From: Bacillota bacterium
Lineage (GTDB): Bacteria; Bacillota; Clostridia; Acetivibrionales; DSM-1351
Direction of reading: 5' to 3'
NCBI GenBank assembly: GCA_023398105.1
Contig: JAEWST010000064.1
Coordinates: 1-64,000, forward strand
DNA: 64,000 nucleotides
Shown: piece by piece, positions 1-8,332 of the stretch
Layout: every line of letters begins with the position of its first letter
Numbering within the stretch: the first letter of the stretch is position 1
The notes under the pieces: model-generated
Seen by the model: the letters and a program-made list of their open reading frames with translations, nothing else
Told to the model about the DNA's origin: nothing
Databases searched by the model: none
Program-made: the position numbers and the translations under genes

Positions 1-297
1 TGGAAAGCTGAGTTAGAAATAATTGAATGAATTAGTTGATGAGACGAAGTTCTTTTGCTGAAAAACTGACACCATGTCGGTTTTAGCACACTATGAACCA
101 TGGATGGTGAATGTGTGCGACAGCAAAGCTACTTCGACGAATCATTTAACCACCCACACCGGCAAAAAAACGCTTGCGTTTTTTTGAGACTCGAAAGTGC
201 AACATGTAAGCACCAACTATACTTTCGAGTTATTTGGGCAACAAACCATTGATAATTCTCCTGCACCGATTGACTTTTATGTACCAAAGTTGATTTA
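1..297. repeat. Long copy of the TCAACTTTC-type inverted-repeat element, left end outside the window
   Basis: Bases 1-32 match the right half of the 56-bp repeat units found elsewhere, and 234-297 match the right end of the copy at 53633-53810 closely. The interior folds into a closed stem (45-60 with 121-136; TTGCTG/CAGCAA and CGAAG/CTTCG). It encloses two hairpins: 62-70 with 76-84, and 86-91 with 113-118. A twin-hairpin module follows at 151-231. No reading frame is supported. The remaining stretch 298-520, up to the end of spmB, is AT-rich and I see nothing in it. Confidence 0.7.
151..231 (-). repeat. Twin-hairpin module, copy 1
   Basis: It holds an A/T-run hairpin (163-186, CAAAAAAACGC/GCGTTTTTTTG) and a perfect 10-bp stem ACTCGAAAGT/ACTTTCGAGT (189-198 with 221-230) enclosing a 22-nt loop with ATGT. 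It is nearly identical to 62475-62551. Read on the minus strand it is followed by GGGTGGTTAAATG, which looks like a decayed ribosome binding site and start, but no open frame continues. Here it is embedded in the long repeat. Confidence 0.65.
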
Positions 298-520
298 ATG
301 AATTATGTAAGACTAACATTTCTATTATAAAATATTAATCACTTTAAACTTTAAAACCTCCTAATGTATATCTCTTAATACAATGGCATAGGATAATTAT
401 AATATATATTTTTAATATAAACCAATTTATTTTTTGATTCTCATATTCCTATTAAAACAACAATCTATCCTATACCTACAATAAACATCTAGCCAATATA
501 TATTTATACTTTATTGATTC

Positions 521-1063
521 TTATCCAAATATAAATCTACAAGCCCATAAGGATGCTATAACACTAATAATATCAGCCATAATAGCTGCTATAAGCGTAT
601 ACCTTATGTTTTTAATACCAACAGCTCCATAATACACTGCCAGCGTGTAGAAAATGGTCTCTGTAGAGCCCATCATAACTGCAGCGACTCTTCCCTCAAA
701 GGTATCAGGACCAAAGGTTTTAATTATCTCTGTTACAAATGCAAAGGAGGCACTGCCTGATATGGGTCTTAACAAAGCTAATGGTGCAACCTGTGGAGGC
801 ATACCTAATAAATCTATTATTGGTCTCAATATATATATTAGTATATCCATTGCTCCAGAAGCCTTAAAAACACCAACTGCCACTAATAACCCAACTAGCG
901 AAGGTATTATTCTGATAATTGTCTCTATTCCCTCTTTTGCACCATCAACAAATAAATCATACGCCTTAACCTTTTTAAATACTGCAGCAACTAATATTAC
1001 AAGAAATATCGCAGGCACTGCAAAATCCGATAAATTTCTAATTAATCCCATAATAACCACCAC
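521..1063 (-). CDS. spmB: Spore maturation protein B
   Basis: A 180-residue integral membrane protein of the nucleoside-recognition (Gate) family. In Bacillus subtilis SpmA and SpmB act together in dehydration of the spore core. Several hydrophobic helices are visible, with the family-typical LLRPISGSASFAFVTEI stretch near residue 98 and MMGSTETIFYTLAVYYG near 130. The start is GTG at 1063, four bases after the spmA stop, with AGAAGG seven bases upstream; an in-frame ATG at 1051 has no ribosome binding site. It is co-transcribed with spmA and is of usual length. The identification is firm. Confidence 0.93.
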   Translation of the reverse strand: MVVIMGLIRNLSDFAVPAIFLVILVAAVFKKVKAYDLFVDGAKEGIETIIRIIPSLVGLLVAVGVFKASGAMDILIYILRPIIDLLGMPPQVAPLALLRPISGSASFAFVTEIIKTFGPDTFEGRVAAVMMGSTETIFYTLAVYYGAVGIKNIRYTLIAAIMADIISVIASLWACRFIFG

Positions 1064-1066
1064 ATT

Positions 1067-1660
1067 CTAACCTTCTTTTTTGTCATTCCACGCTATTGAT
1101 AATAGCTTTGCAGCTATAATCCCCATAATTGTTGCACATATGGACGCAATCCAAATACACACAATTATTTCTGCTGGCTTTTGTGAGCCTTCAGCTGTTC
1201 TCAGAGCTATTATATTAGCTGGAATTAGCTGAATTGCAGCTGTATTTAGCACTAAGAACATACACATTGAATCTGTAGCCGTTTTCTTATCCTTATTTAA
1301 ACTCTGCAATTCATTCATGGCTTTGATTCCAAGTGGAGTTGCTGCATTTCCAAGACCGAAAAAGTTTGCCACTAGATTCATAACTATGGCTCCTAGTGCA
1401 GGGTGATTTTTAGGTATATCTGGAAACAAAAATATTAATATAGGTCTGACAAGCCTACCAATCAAATTGACCAGTCCGCTCTTTTCTGCCACCTTCATTA
1501 GACCTGTCCATAGGCACATTACACCCAAAAGCCCAAAACAAACCACTACCGCAGACTGTGCAGAATCCATAGCAGCTTTTGTAACCTGATCAATCCTACC
1601 GTTTAAAATTCCTGCAATAAAACCTATTATAAGCAATCCAATCCATATGTAATTAAGCAT
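1067..1660 (-). CDS. spmA: Spore maturation protein A
   Basis: A 197-residue multi-pass membrane protein, partner of SpmB in spore cortex and core maturation. It carries the Gate-family core, including FGLGNAATPLGIKAMNEL near residue 100 and an N-terminal membrane helix. ATG at 1660 is preceded by AGAGGT. The gene is divergent from abrB across about 475 bp, so its promoter lies in that gap. In Bacillus these genes sit in a dacB operon; here no dacB is adjacent. Confidence 0.93.
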   Translation of the reverse strand: MLNYIWIGLLIIGFIAGILNGRIDQVTKAAMDSAQSAVVVCFGLLGVMCLWTGLMKVAEKSGLVNLIGRLVRPILIFLFPDIPKNHPALGAIVMNLVANFFGLGNAATPLGIKAMNELQSLNKDKKTATDSMCMFLVLNTAAIQLIPANIIALRTAEGSQKPAEIIVCIWIASICATIMGIIAAKLLSIAWNDKKEG

Positions 1661-1856
1661 GTCTACCTCTAAATATATAACAAAGTTATTTATTTTCAGC
1701 CAACTCTGACAATGAATAATATTGGTTCAGCCTTGATTTGATTAGTTAAACTACAGCTTTTATATATTTATAGCACATTATTTACATGTAAAAGTTGGTT
1801 GGTTTGTTCATTATATGCTATAATTTATATAATTTATGACTTGACTTTAATTAAAA

Positions 1857-1870
1857 TTTTGTCGAATATA
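1857..1870 (+). promoter_or_regulatory. Candidate Spo0A box (distal)
   Basis: TTTTGTCGAATATA contains TGTCGAA, the core of the Spo0A binding site. It lies in the spmA-abrB intergenic region about 270 bp before the abrB start. A single 7-bp core can occur by chance in AT-rich DNA; the second site at 2095 makes function more likely. Confidence 0.4.
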
Positions 1871-2055
1871 AACTTGTAAGCTTCAACCTATTCCAGTATT
1901 ATTTTTCTATCTCTGTAATTTAATTTGTAACAAAAAATTAACAAAAATTTAATATTTATTACATATAATTAAATAAGTGCCTGAAACGCACTAAAATAAA
2001 GTATTTTTCTTACATCCCTACTCTCAAATGGCAGTTTATTTTCTTTATTTTAAAG

Positions 2056-2106
2056 TTGACGGTAAATGGAATATATGGTATTATAAATTCGAAGTTTGTC
2101 GAAATA
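2056..2106 (+). promoter_or_regulatory. abrB promoter with overlapping Spo0A box
   Basis: TTGACG at 2056-2061 and TATTAT at 2079-2084 are separated by 17 bp, a near-ideal sigma-A promoter. TTTGTCGAAATA at 2095-2106, just past the -10, contains the Spo0A core TGTCGAA. In Bacillus, Spo0A represses abrB by binding just downstream of its promoter; the same arrangement is visible here. Regulation is inferred, the motifs are seen. Confidence 0.7.
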
Positions 2107-2135
2107 TAAAGTGTATATAGGAGGTTATATTTATT

Positions 2136-2378
2136 ATGAAATCTACAGGTATTGTAAGAAAAGTTGATGAGTTAGGAAGGGTTGTTTTACCAATTGAGCT
2201 TCGCAGAACATTTGATATTGCTGAGAAGGACGCATTAGAAATTTATGTTGATGAATCAACAATTATTTTGAAGAAGTACGAACCTGCTTGTATTTTCTGT
2301 GCTAATGCAAAGGATGTTCAAGTTTATAAGGGTAAAAATATTTGCCCCGATTGTCTAAAAGAATTAAAAGGTAATTAG
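2136..2378 (+). CDS. abrB: AbrB-family transition-state regulator with C-terminal zinc-ribbon-like motif
   Basis: An 80-residue DNA-binding protein. Residues 1-47 form the AbrB/SpoVT swapped-hairpin domain (KVDELGRVVLPIELRR near residues 9-24). The C-terminal part has C52-x2-C55 and C70-x2-C73, a zinc-ribbon-like pair common in clostridial AbrB proteins and absent from B. subtilis AbrB. AGGAGG precedes the ATG with a long spacer. It lies next to and convergent with rsmI, as in Bacillus. Expected role: repression of stationary-phase and sporulation genes during growth. Confidence 0.92.
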   Translation: MKSTGIVRKVDELGRVVLPIELRRTFDIAEKDALEIYVDESTIILKKYEPACIFCANAKDVQVYKGKNICPDCLKELKGN

Positions 2379-2408
2379 TATCAATTTGTTTTCTAATTGC
2401 ATTGAAAA

Positions 2409-2440
2409 TAAAGAGAGCCTCCGTCAGAGGTTCTCTTTAT
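2409..2440 (+). terminator. abrB terminator
   Basis: A stem of AAAGAGA.CCTC pairs with GAGG.TCTCTTT around the loop CGTCA, just after the abrB stop and followed by a T-rich stretch. It lies between convergent abrB and rsmI and may serve both. Confidence 0.75.
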
Positions 2441-2519
2441 TTCTATCTAAACGCTCTAATACAGATAATTCTTATGTTATTAATATATTATTAAATAAAA
2501 GTCTAATAACGAATCAGTA

Positions 2520-3368
2520 TTATTTTTTCATAACTACATTATACACGTCTCTCTTAACCATTCCTCTTTCCTCTGCCACTTTTTTGATAGCATTTTTTTT
2601 GTCTAATCCGGAATCAATAAATATCTGCACATGTTCCTCAATACTAATCTCAGAAAATTTACTTTTCTCGTTTTCTTCAAGAACACTGCGGCTCTGTCCC
2701 TCTACTATAAGAACAAATTCACCTTTAGGCTGCTTTTCAGAATATAAATCAATAGCCTCAAGGATACTGCATCTAATAACCTCTTCGTGCATTTTTGTCA
2801 ATTCTCTTGCTAAAGCTATCCTTCTATCCCCCAAAGCATCGTATATATCTTTCAAGGTATATGAGAGCTTGTGAGGAGCTTCATAAAATATAATAGTTCT
2901 TATTTCATCCTTCAATCTGTTTAAGTGGTCTTGCCTTGCTCTTTTATTCATAGGCAAAAATCCTTCAAAAACAAATTGTCCTGTTGACAATCCAGAAATT
3001 ACCAATCCCGTCATAGCTGCCACAGGACCAGGTATCATCGTAACCTTGATATCATATTCTATAGCCAGCCTAACCAAATCCTCTCCTGGATCTGATATTC
3101 CAGGGCTTCCAGCATCTGATACTAATGCAATATTCTTGCCCATCTCCAGCTGCTCTATTAAATAATTTCCCTTTGTATTCTTATTATGCTCATGATAGCT
3201 AATCAATGGCTTTTTTATATCAAAGTGATTCAGAAGCTTAATAGATTGTCGTGTATCCTCAGCAGCAATTAAATCAACCATCTTTAGTGTATCTACTGCC
3301 CTAAATGTTATATCTTGAAGATTCCCTATTGGCGTTGCCACAAGATAAAGGGTACCTTTTTCACTCAA
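2520..3368 (-). CDS. rsmI: 16S rRNA (cytidine-1402-2'-O)-methyltransferase
   Basis: RsmI methylates the 2'-O of C1402 in the ribosomal decoding centre using SAM. The 282-residue protein has the tetrapyrrole-methylase fold signatures: VATPIGNLQDITFRA near residue 10, AEDTR near 36, DAGSPGISDPG near 85 and PGPVA near 107. It starts with TTG at 3368, overlapping the trmN6 stop by eight bases, with AGAGG upstream, so translation is probably coupled. The neighbourhood matches yabB-yabC-abrB of Bacillus. Confidence 0.95.
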   Translation of the reverse strand: MSEKGTLYLVATPIGNLQDITFRAVDTLKMVDLIAAEDTRQSIKLLNHFDIKKPLISYHEHNKNTKGNYLIEQLEMGKNIALVSDAGSPGISDPGEDLVRLAIEYDIKVTMIPGPVAAMTGLVISGLSTGQFVFEGFLPMNKRARQDHLNRLKDEIRTIIFYEAPHKLSYTLKDIYDALGDRRIALARELTKMHEEVIRCSILEAIDLYSEKQPKGEFVLIVEGQSRSVLEENEKSKFSEISIEEHVQIFIDSGLDKKNAIKKVAEERGMVKRDVYNVVMKK

Positions 3369-4113
3369 TTTTTGTTACCTCTCTGCCATATATTTTGTGT
3401 ATTTCATCTGAATAGGTTCCATCTGTATTATATACATATAGTGGTTCTTGAACCTTTAACTCTGGTTTTCCTCCCCTATATCCCTTTATCAAAATCATAT
3501 TAGGCTTTTTATAAGGCTTAGGATGGACAAATCTCATATATTTAGGCTCTATCCCATTACTTCTCATGCTGCATATTATATCTGCAAGTCTCTCTGGTCT
3601 ATGAACCATTGCCAGCTGTCCTCCTGATTTTAATAATGCTGTTGCTGAACGAACAACATCTTCTAGGCTACAGAGAATTTCATGTCTTGATATGGCTTTG
3701 CTGTCATGGGGATTAACAAGTCCACATCCTTTGTTTGTGTATGGTGGATTTGATACCACTAAATCAAAACTGGATTTACTAAAATATTCATTATATTTTT
3801 TGATATCCCCATGCACAATTTGCACTCTGCTTTGCAGTTCATTGAGAATAACACTTCGATTTGCCATTTCAGCCATGCTTTCTTGTATCTCAAGACCTAC
3901 AATTGATTTTGCCAGTGTTTTACCTGCCAATAATATTGGTATTATTCCTGTTCCAGTACCAATATCAAGTACTCTATAATTTTTTTTAACGTCTGCAAAG
4001 TCAGACAGTAGAACGGCATCTACCCCAAAGCAGAATTTTTCAACATTCTGGATTAGTCTCAAGCCTTTAAGCTGTAAGTCATCAATGCGTTCCTTATCAT
4101 TTATCTCAACCAA
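3361..4113 (-). CDS. tRNA1(Val) adenine-37-N6-methyltransferase-like protein (YabB family)
   Basis: A 250-residue SAM-dependent N6-adenine methyltransferase of the TrmN6/YfiC/YabB group. Motif I is DIGTGTGIIPILL near residue 48 and the catalytic motif IV is NPPY near 122 (SNPPYTNKG). The start is TTG at 4113 with GAGGTG five bases upstream. It overlaps rsmI by eight bases. The exact target nucleotide in Gram-positives is less settled than in E. coli. Confidence 0.88.
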   Translation of the reverse strand: MVEINDKERIDDLQLKGLRLIQNVEKFCFGVDAVLLSDFADVKKNYRVLDIGTGTGIIPILLAGKTLAKSIVGLEIQESMAEMANRSVILNELQSRVQIVHGDIKKYNEYFSKSSFDLVVSNPPYTNKGCGLVNPHDSKAISRHEILCSLEDVVRSATALLKSGGQLAMVHRPERLADIICSMRSNGIEPKYMRFVHPKPYKKPNMILIKGYRGGKPELKVQEPLYVYNTDGTYSDEIHKIYGREVTKIE

Positions 4114-4151
4114 TACGGCACCTCTAATGCAATAAGTTCGTTTGTTATTGA

Positions 4152-4207
4152 CTCAGCTTTCCATAGATAAGATTGAACACCCGCATTTTTCAGTTAGGAA
4201 AGTTGAA
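4152..4207 (-). repeat. 56-bp inverted-repeat element, copy 2
   Basis: Read on the minus strand it begins TTCAACTTTCC and ends GGAAAGCTGAG. The core AAAATG..GGTG..CTTATCTATGG is shared with 16444-16499. Flanking TTATTGA occurs on both sides (4145-4151 and 4208-4214), consistent with a 7-bp target duplication. It lies between trmN6 and the ferredoxin gene. Confidence 0.75.
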
Positions 4208-4268
4208 TTATTGAAAAAAAGGTCAAATAAAGGTTATCCCCTTATCTGACCTTCATTACCTGGAAATA

Positions 4269-4439
4269 TTACCTTTGTTCTGGAGCATCAACAGGACATA
4301 CGTTTGCACATGCACCACATTCAATACAAGCATCAGCATCTATTACATATGCACTATCTCCTGCAGTTATGCAAGATACAGGACATTCTGGTTCACAAGC
4401 ACCGCAGCTAATACATGCATCAGTTATAAAATATGCCAT
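4269..4439 (-). CDS. 2[4Fe-4S] ferredoxin
   Basis: A 56-residue clostridial-type ferredoxin carrying low-potential electrons in the cytoplasm. Two clusters of the form C-x2-C-x2-C-x3-CP are visible: CISCGACEPECP at residues 9-20 and CIECGACANVCP at 38-49. ATG at 4437-4439 is preceded by AGGAGGTG. It is inserted between ricT and trmN6, where Bacillus has yabA and no ferredoxin. A direct link to RicT's iron-sulfur cysteines is speculation. Confidence 0.95.
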   Translation of the reverse strand: MAYFITDACISCGACEPECPVSCITAGDSAYVIDADACIECGACANVCPVDAPEQR

Positions 4440-4563
4440 TAAAATACACCTCCTAAGAATTAAGAAAAAGCAATCTGTAATGTCAAGCTTTTCGCTATTA
4501 TTTTAACATCATTTCTTATTATTGACAATGCAATTATTAAATAAAAACTCACCACATATAAAA

Positions 4564-5439
4564 CTAGTCCTCTAATTGCTTAAGAGCTTCTAAGTCAATA
4601 TCAGGCTCATCATTAGTGGTTGCATCCTTTATTACCTTGACTTCACCCTCTTTGAAATCATACACTCTTAATTCATTATCATTTCCCTCATCAAGCTTTA
4701 TTTTAAGAATTTCTCTTAAAAGATTAACGCCTACAACTATTCCGTGTCCCTCTGGGGTATCTACTATAGCTCCTACCTTAGGCACTCTTCCCAAAAGATC
4801 CTCATATGCTTCCTGTTCATATTTGAGACAGCACATTAGTCTTCCGCAAGTACCAGATATCTTTGTTGGATTTAGAGAAAGTGACTGCTCTTTAGCCATT
4901 TTTATCGAAACGGGTTGAAACTCACCTAGGAATGAATTACAGCAAAGTACTCTGCCGCATATTCCCATTCCACCCATCATTTTCGATTCGTCTCTAACTC
5001 CAATTTGCCTTAATTCAATTCTTGTTTTAAATACAGCTGCCAAATCTTTTACAAGCTCTCTAAAATCCACCCTGCCGTCAGCCGTAAAATAGAACAATAC
5101 TTTATTGTTATCGAAAGTATATTCTACATCTATAAGCTTCATATCAAGCTTATGGTCGTTTATCTTTTGGAGGCATATATTATATGCCTCTTTTTCTTTT
5201 CTGTCATTTTCTTCAGCATGAGCTGCATCCTCTTCAGTAGCTATTCTAATTACCTTTTTAAGAGGTGCTACTATTTCAGATTCATCTACTTCTCTATTTG
5301 GAACAACTACAAGTCCATATTCAACGCCTCTTGCAGTTTCAACTATTACATTTTGATTTAAGTCAATTAAAAGCTCTCCAGGATCAAAATAATATATCTT
5401 TCCCGCATTTTTAAACCTAACACCTACAACATTTACCAT
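4564..5439 (-). CDS. ricT: RicT, PSP1-domain subunit of the RicAFT (Y) complex
   Basis: A 291-residue PSP1 protein, homolog of Bacillus YaaT/RicT, which acts with RicA and RicF in RNase Y-dependent mRNA processing and in the phosphorelay toward Spo0A. The iron-sulfur-binding cysteines are present: CGRVLCC near residue 160 and CGRLMCC near 198. AAGGAAA precedes ATG at 5439. The acidic C-terminal tail is typical. It follows holB as in Bacillus. Confidence 0.93.
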   Translation of the reverse strand: MVNVVGVRFKNAGKIYYFDPGELLIDLNQNVIVETARGVEYGLVVVPNREVDESEIVAPLKKVIRIATEEDAAHAEENDRKEKEAYNICLQKINDHKLDMKLIDVEYTFDNNKVLFYFTADGRVDFRELVKDLAAVFKTRIELRQIGVRDESKMMGGMGICGRVLCCNSFLGEFQPVSIKMAKEQSLSLNPTKISGTCGRLMCCLKYEQEAYEDLLGRVPKVGAIVDTPEGHGIVVGVNLLREILKIKLDEGNDNELRVYDFKEGEVKVIKDATTNDEPDIDLEALKQLED

Positions 5440-5500
5440 TAATGTATTTCCTTTCTATATAAACGCTTATAAATAAGATATTTCCTTCATATTAAAAACA

Positions 5501-5556
5501 AAGCAGTACCCAACACTTATAGAAATGAGGGACATTTTCTTGCCTCGTTATATTGA
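5501..5556. repeat. Short hairpin repeat at the 3' end of holB (copy 1)
   Basis: 56 bp that match 39725-39780 at roughly 80% (AAGCRGTAYCC....ATAGAA....TTTTCTTGCCTC). The block includes the holB stop codon on the minus strand, as the other copy includes the cphB stop. The CACTtatagAAATG hairpin is weak here. It resembles end hairpins of IS200/IS605-type elements, but no transposase is present. Confidence 0.55.
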
Positions 5557-6525
5557 GGAAAACCTGCTCTGTTGAATTTTCATCAGCATCACCTCAATTG
5601 TAAGCTGAAAATTTGCATTAACCTCTAGGCTTCTTTTTGCACTCCAAATAGCACGAATACTTTTCATCAGGCTAGATAGATTTATACTTACATTCTTAAT
5701 TATCATATCTTTTTTGTCGGAATTAATCAATATATTAAAATTCCCTGTTTGATTATATACAACTATATCTCTAAAAAACATTAATATTACACGCAAAATA
5801 AAGTCTATCTTATCATCATATTTCTCAAATAGTTCATATAATATAAATAAATCTGTATCTTGTGCTTCCAGTAATTGCGTAACTTGCTCTAAAACTACAT
5901 CTCTTATTTCAAGATACTCAGGCATATTAACTAAATCTATTGCCGTACCTATTACGCCATCAGCATATGACACAATAAAATCCCATTCTGGCTTGCTATA
6001 TCCATATTTGACTTTAAGAATTCCCCTCAATTCTTCAATGCTTAATTTGTCAAAAAAAATTCTTTGACATCTAGAGCGGATAGTGGAAGTCATAGCTGCC
6101 CCCGATTGTGCTGTAAGTATAAATACTACATATCCTGGCGGTTCTTCAAGTGACTTAAGCAATGAATTTTGAGCCTGAACAGTCATCTTATCGGCATTAT
6201 TTATAACAAAAATTTTATATTTAGAATATAAGGGTCTAATGATTATTCCCTTTAATATGTTTCTAATCTCTTCTACACTAATGCTCTTTTCCTCAGCTAA
6301 ATAAATTTCCTGAAAATCTGGATGAGAGCCCTCCTTAAATAGCTGGCAAGTTTTACACACTCCACACGGTGCATTATCAGCTTCACACATCAGTATAGAA
6401 GAAAACGCCAACGCAGTTTCTCTTTTCCCAATACCATCAGTCCCCTCAAATATATAGGCATGACTAATTGTATCATTTTTTATTGCTGCTTGTAAGTTAT
6501 TCAACACCTTTTGGTGTCCTAACAT
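5548..6525 (-). CDS. holB: DNA polymerase III delta' subunit
   Basis: The delta' subunit of the clamp loader. Walker A is FEGTDGIGKRE near residues 26-36. Four zinc cysteines lie in CEADNAPCGVCKTC near 50-63, and the sensor-like SRCQR is near 151. A TTG at 6537 abuts the AGGAGG and cannot be used; ATG at 6525 is the likelier start, 12 bases after it. It lies in the conserved tmk-darA-yaaR-holB-ricT order. Confidence 0.93.
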   Translation of the reverse strand: MLGHQKVLNNLQAAIKNDTISHAYIFEGTDGIGKRETALAFSSILMCEADNAPCGVCKTCQLFKEGSHPDFQEIYLAEEKSISVEEIRNILKGIIIRPLYSKYKIFVINNADKMTVQAQNSLLKSLEEPPGYVVFILTAQSGAAMTSTIRSRCQRIFFDKLSIEELRGILKVKYGYSKPEWDFIVSYADGVIGTAIDLVNMPEYLEIRDVVLEQVTQLLEAQDTDLFILYELFEKYDDKIDFILRVILMFFRDIVVYNQTGNFNILINSDKKDMIIKNVSINLSSLMKSIRAIWSAKRSLEVNANFQLTIEVMLMKIQQSRFSSI

Positions 6526-6604
6526 TGTAATGTTCAACCTCCTGCCGTTTCTTTCCTACATACTGTAAATAATAACTCGACCTGAATTTTACATGTTTAT
6601 AAAT

Positions 6605-6952
6605 TTATAAAAACAAATCCAAAATTAATCCTCTGATATCATCTAACTTTTTTAATATACTTAAATTATCCTGTTCAGCCTTCAACACTTCATTTGTCAG
6701 CTCTATTAGTTCTTCGTTGATTTTATTAATAATAGCATAAACCCTATGCCTGCCACGTCTATCCAAATAACTTTTTTTTGAAAAGCTATGGGAATGTGCA
6801 ACTGCCTCATCAAGAAATTCTGATATTAGCTTTTTATATATTTTCAAATCACGAATATCAGCTTTTTTCCCAAGCTTCTTTCCCTGACTCTGAATTTTAT
6901 CTGCAAGGGTTCTTATTCTCTCTTCATAATTTGAGGTTTCCAGCCTCTTCAT
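6605..6952 (-). CDS. yaaR: YaaR-family (DUF327) protein, start region disturbed
   Basis: 115 residues from the first in-frame ATG; the family is normally about 145. Function is unknown. The C-terminal part (YKKLISEFLDEAV; LIELTNEVLKAEQ) matches YaaR. The ATG at 6952 has no ribosome binding site. The same frame stays open upstream for 35 more codons, to 7057, where a good site (GGAAGTGAGT) precedes an ATG at 7059 that is one frame out and stops after two codons. Either a 1-bp indel near the true start or a non-standard start explains this. Confidence 0.85.
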   Translation of the reverse strand: MKRLETSNYEERIRTLADKIQSQGKKLGKKADIRDLKIYKKLISEFLDEAVAHSHSFSKKSYLDRRGRHRVYAIINKINEELIELTNEVLKAEQDNLSILKKLDDIRGLILDLFL

Positions 6953-7094
6953 CTGGGATGCAAAATTAACATCTCTTTCATTACGAATAGCTCTTTCGTC
7001 CCTTTCAGGAAAGGTTTTAATTCTAGAATTATTAGAGGTATCTTGTATTTTTATGACATACTCACTTCCTTACATGCATATTTTAAATGCTTTA

Positions 7095-7135
7095 CTCAAC
7101 TTTCCCACCTACGTTTTTTAACTGGGAAAGTTGAA
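7095..7135 (-). repeat. Short (about 41 bp) copy of the inverted-repeat element, copy 3
   Basis: CTCAACTTTCCC at one end and GGGAAAGTTGAA at the other form an inverted repeat around a short core. On the minus strand it reads TTCAACTTTCCCAGTT and continues with GTAGGTG as in the 56-bp copies, but the second half of the core is missing. It lies between yaaR and darA. Confidence 0.65.
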
Positions 7136-7145
7136 TTACTTTATC

Positions 7146-7484
7146 CTAAATCTTATAAAACCTCTCAACATCCACAACAAATATAGTAGCTCCTCCAATA
7201 TTCACCTCGACTGGATATGGCATATACATTCCACCCATAATATCTATTCCTCCCGGTGTAACTGGTGAATTAATAATTTGCTTTCTGCTCTTGGACTTCT
7301 TCTCTATTATTGAAATAACCTCATCTAGCTTTTCTTCCTCAACCCCAACCAACAAAGTAGTATTTCCAGCCTTTAAGAACCCTCCTGAGGAGCACATTTT
7401 AGTCACTCCAAAGCCACTTTTATTGAGCTCTTCCATTACTTTTCTGCCATCCTCATCGTGTACAATTGCATAAACAAGTTTCAT
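7146..7484 (-). CDS. darA: DarA (PstA/YaaQ) PII-like c-di-AMP receptor
   Basis: A 112-residue PII-like trimeric protein that binds cyclic di-AMP. The binding-loop signature GVTKMCSSGGFLKAGNTTLL lies near residues 26-45. ATG at 7484 follows GGGGG. The gene lies between tmk and yaaR as yaaQ does in Bacillus. The downstream partner of this receptor is unknown in most bacteria. Confidence 0.93.
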   Translation of the reverse strand: MKLVYAIVHDEDGRKVMEELNKSGFGVTKMCSSGGFLKAGNTTLLVGVEEEKLDEVISIIEKKSKSRKQIINSPVTPGGIDIMGGMYMPYPVEVNIGGATIFVVDVERFYKI

Positions 7485-7508
7485 AGTGCGCTACCCCCTT
7501 AATAAATT

Positions 7509-8129
7509 TTAAAGAACACTATCAATATATTTATTTATTTGAGAAGAAATCTCATCTATTGGTTTTTCGGCATCTATTGTCATAATTCTATCTGGAAACA
7601 ACAATGACATCTTCTTATAACCCTCATATACACGCTTATGAAAATCAAGTTTTTCTTGCTCTATTCTGTCAGCACCCGTTGCATTTATTCTCCTTTTTAT
7701 CGCTGTCTCAGGGTCTATGTCCAGAAAAAATGTTATATCGGGACTAATTCCATCTATAGCCACCCTGTTAACATCTGCTATTATCTTAAGGTCAACTCCT
7801 CTTCCACTTCCCTGATAAGCATAACTGGAATCAACAAATCTATCACAAATTACTATTTTCCCAGCTTCTATAGAAGGCTTGATTACCTGTGCCACATGCT
7901 GAGCTCTAGATGCCGCATACAATATCATCTCTGTCAGCGGAACAATCTCGTTATTAGCTGGATCTAGTATTAAGTCTCTAATTAATTCACTTACTTTTGT
8001 GCCACCAGGTTCACGAGATAATACAACCTCATAACCCTTCCCTTTGAGATAATCCTCCAATAGTTTGATTTGTGTGGTTTTCCCTGAACCATCAGTGCCC
8101 TCAAAAGTTATAAATTTGCCATTCTCCAT
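7509..8129 (-). CDS. tmk: Thymidylate kinase
   Basis: Phosphorylates dTMP to dTDP with ATP for DNA synthesis. The 206-residue protein shows P-loop FEGTDGSGKTTQ at residues 9-20, the DRFVDSSYAYQG motif near 95, the dTMP-binding REPGG near 40 and a lid region with RR near 150. GGAGG precedes ATG at 8129. It is the usual length, with standard synteny. Confidence 0.96.
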   Translation of the reverse strand: MENGKFITFEGTDGSGKTTQIKLLEDYLKGKGYEVVLSREPGGTKVSELIRDLILDPANNEIVPLTEMILYAASRAQHVAQVIKPSIEAGKIVICDRFVDSSYAYQGSGRGVDLKIIADVNRVAIDGISPDITFFLDIDPETAIKRRINATGADRIEQEKLDFHKRVYEGYKKMSLLFPDRIMTIDAEKPIDEISSQINKYIDSVL

Positions 8130-8332
8130 TTGCTTTTCCTCCAGCTTAATTGTCCTCTGAAAATACAGTTAATCAAAATTCATTTTATTGTGTAATATTG
8201 ATATATTTAATCAACTCAAACTTCTCACATGAAAAATCTAATGGTGTGGTAGTATTATCAATACCTTAGTATTATTACAAAAACAGTTCTATACTCTATA
8301 ACGATTATTTTATATATTTAAATTATAACATA

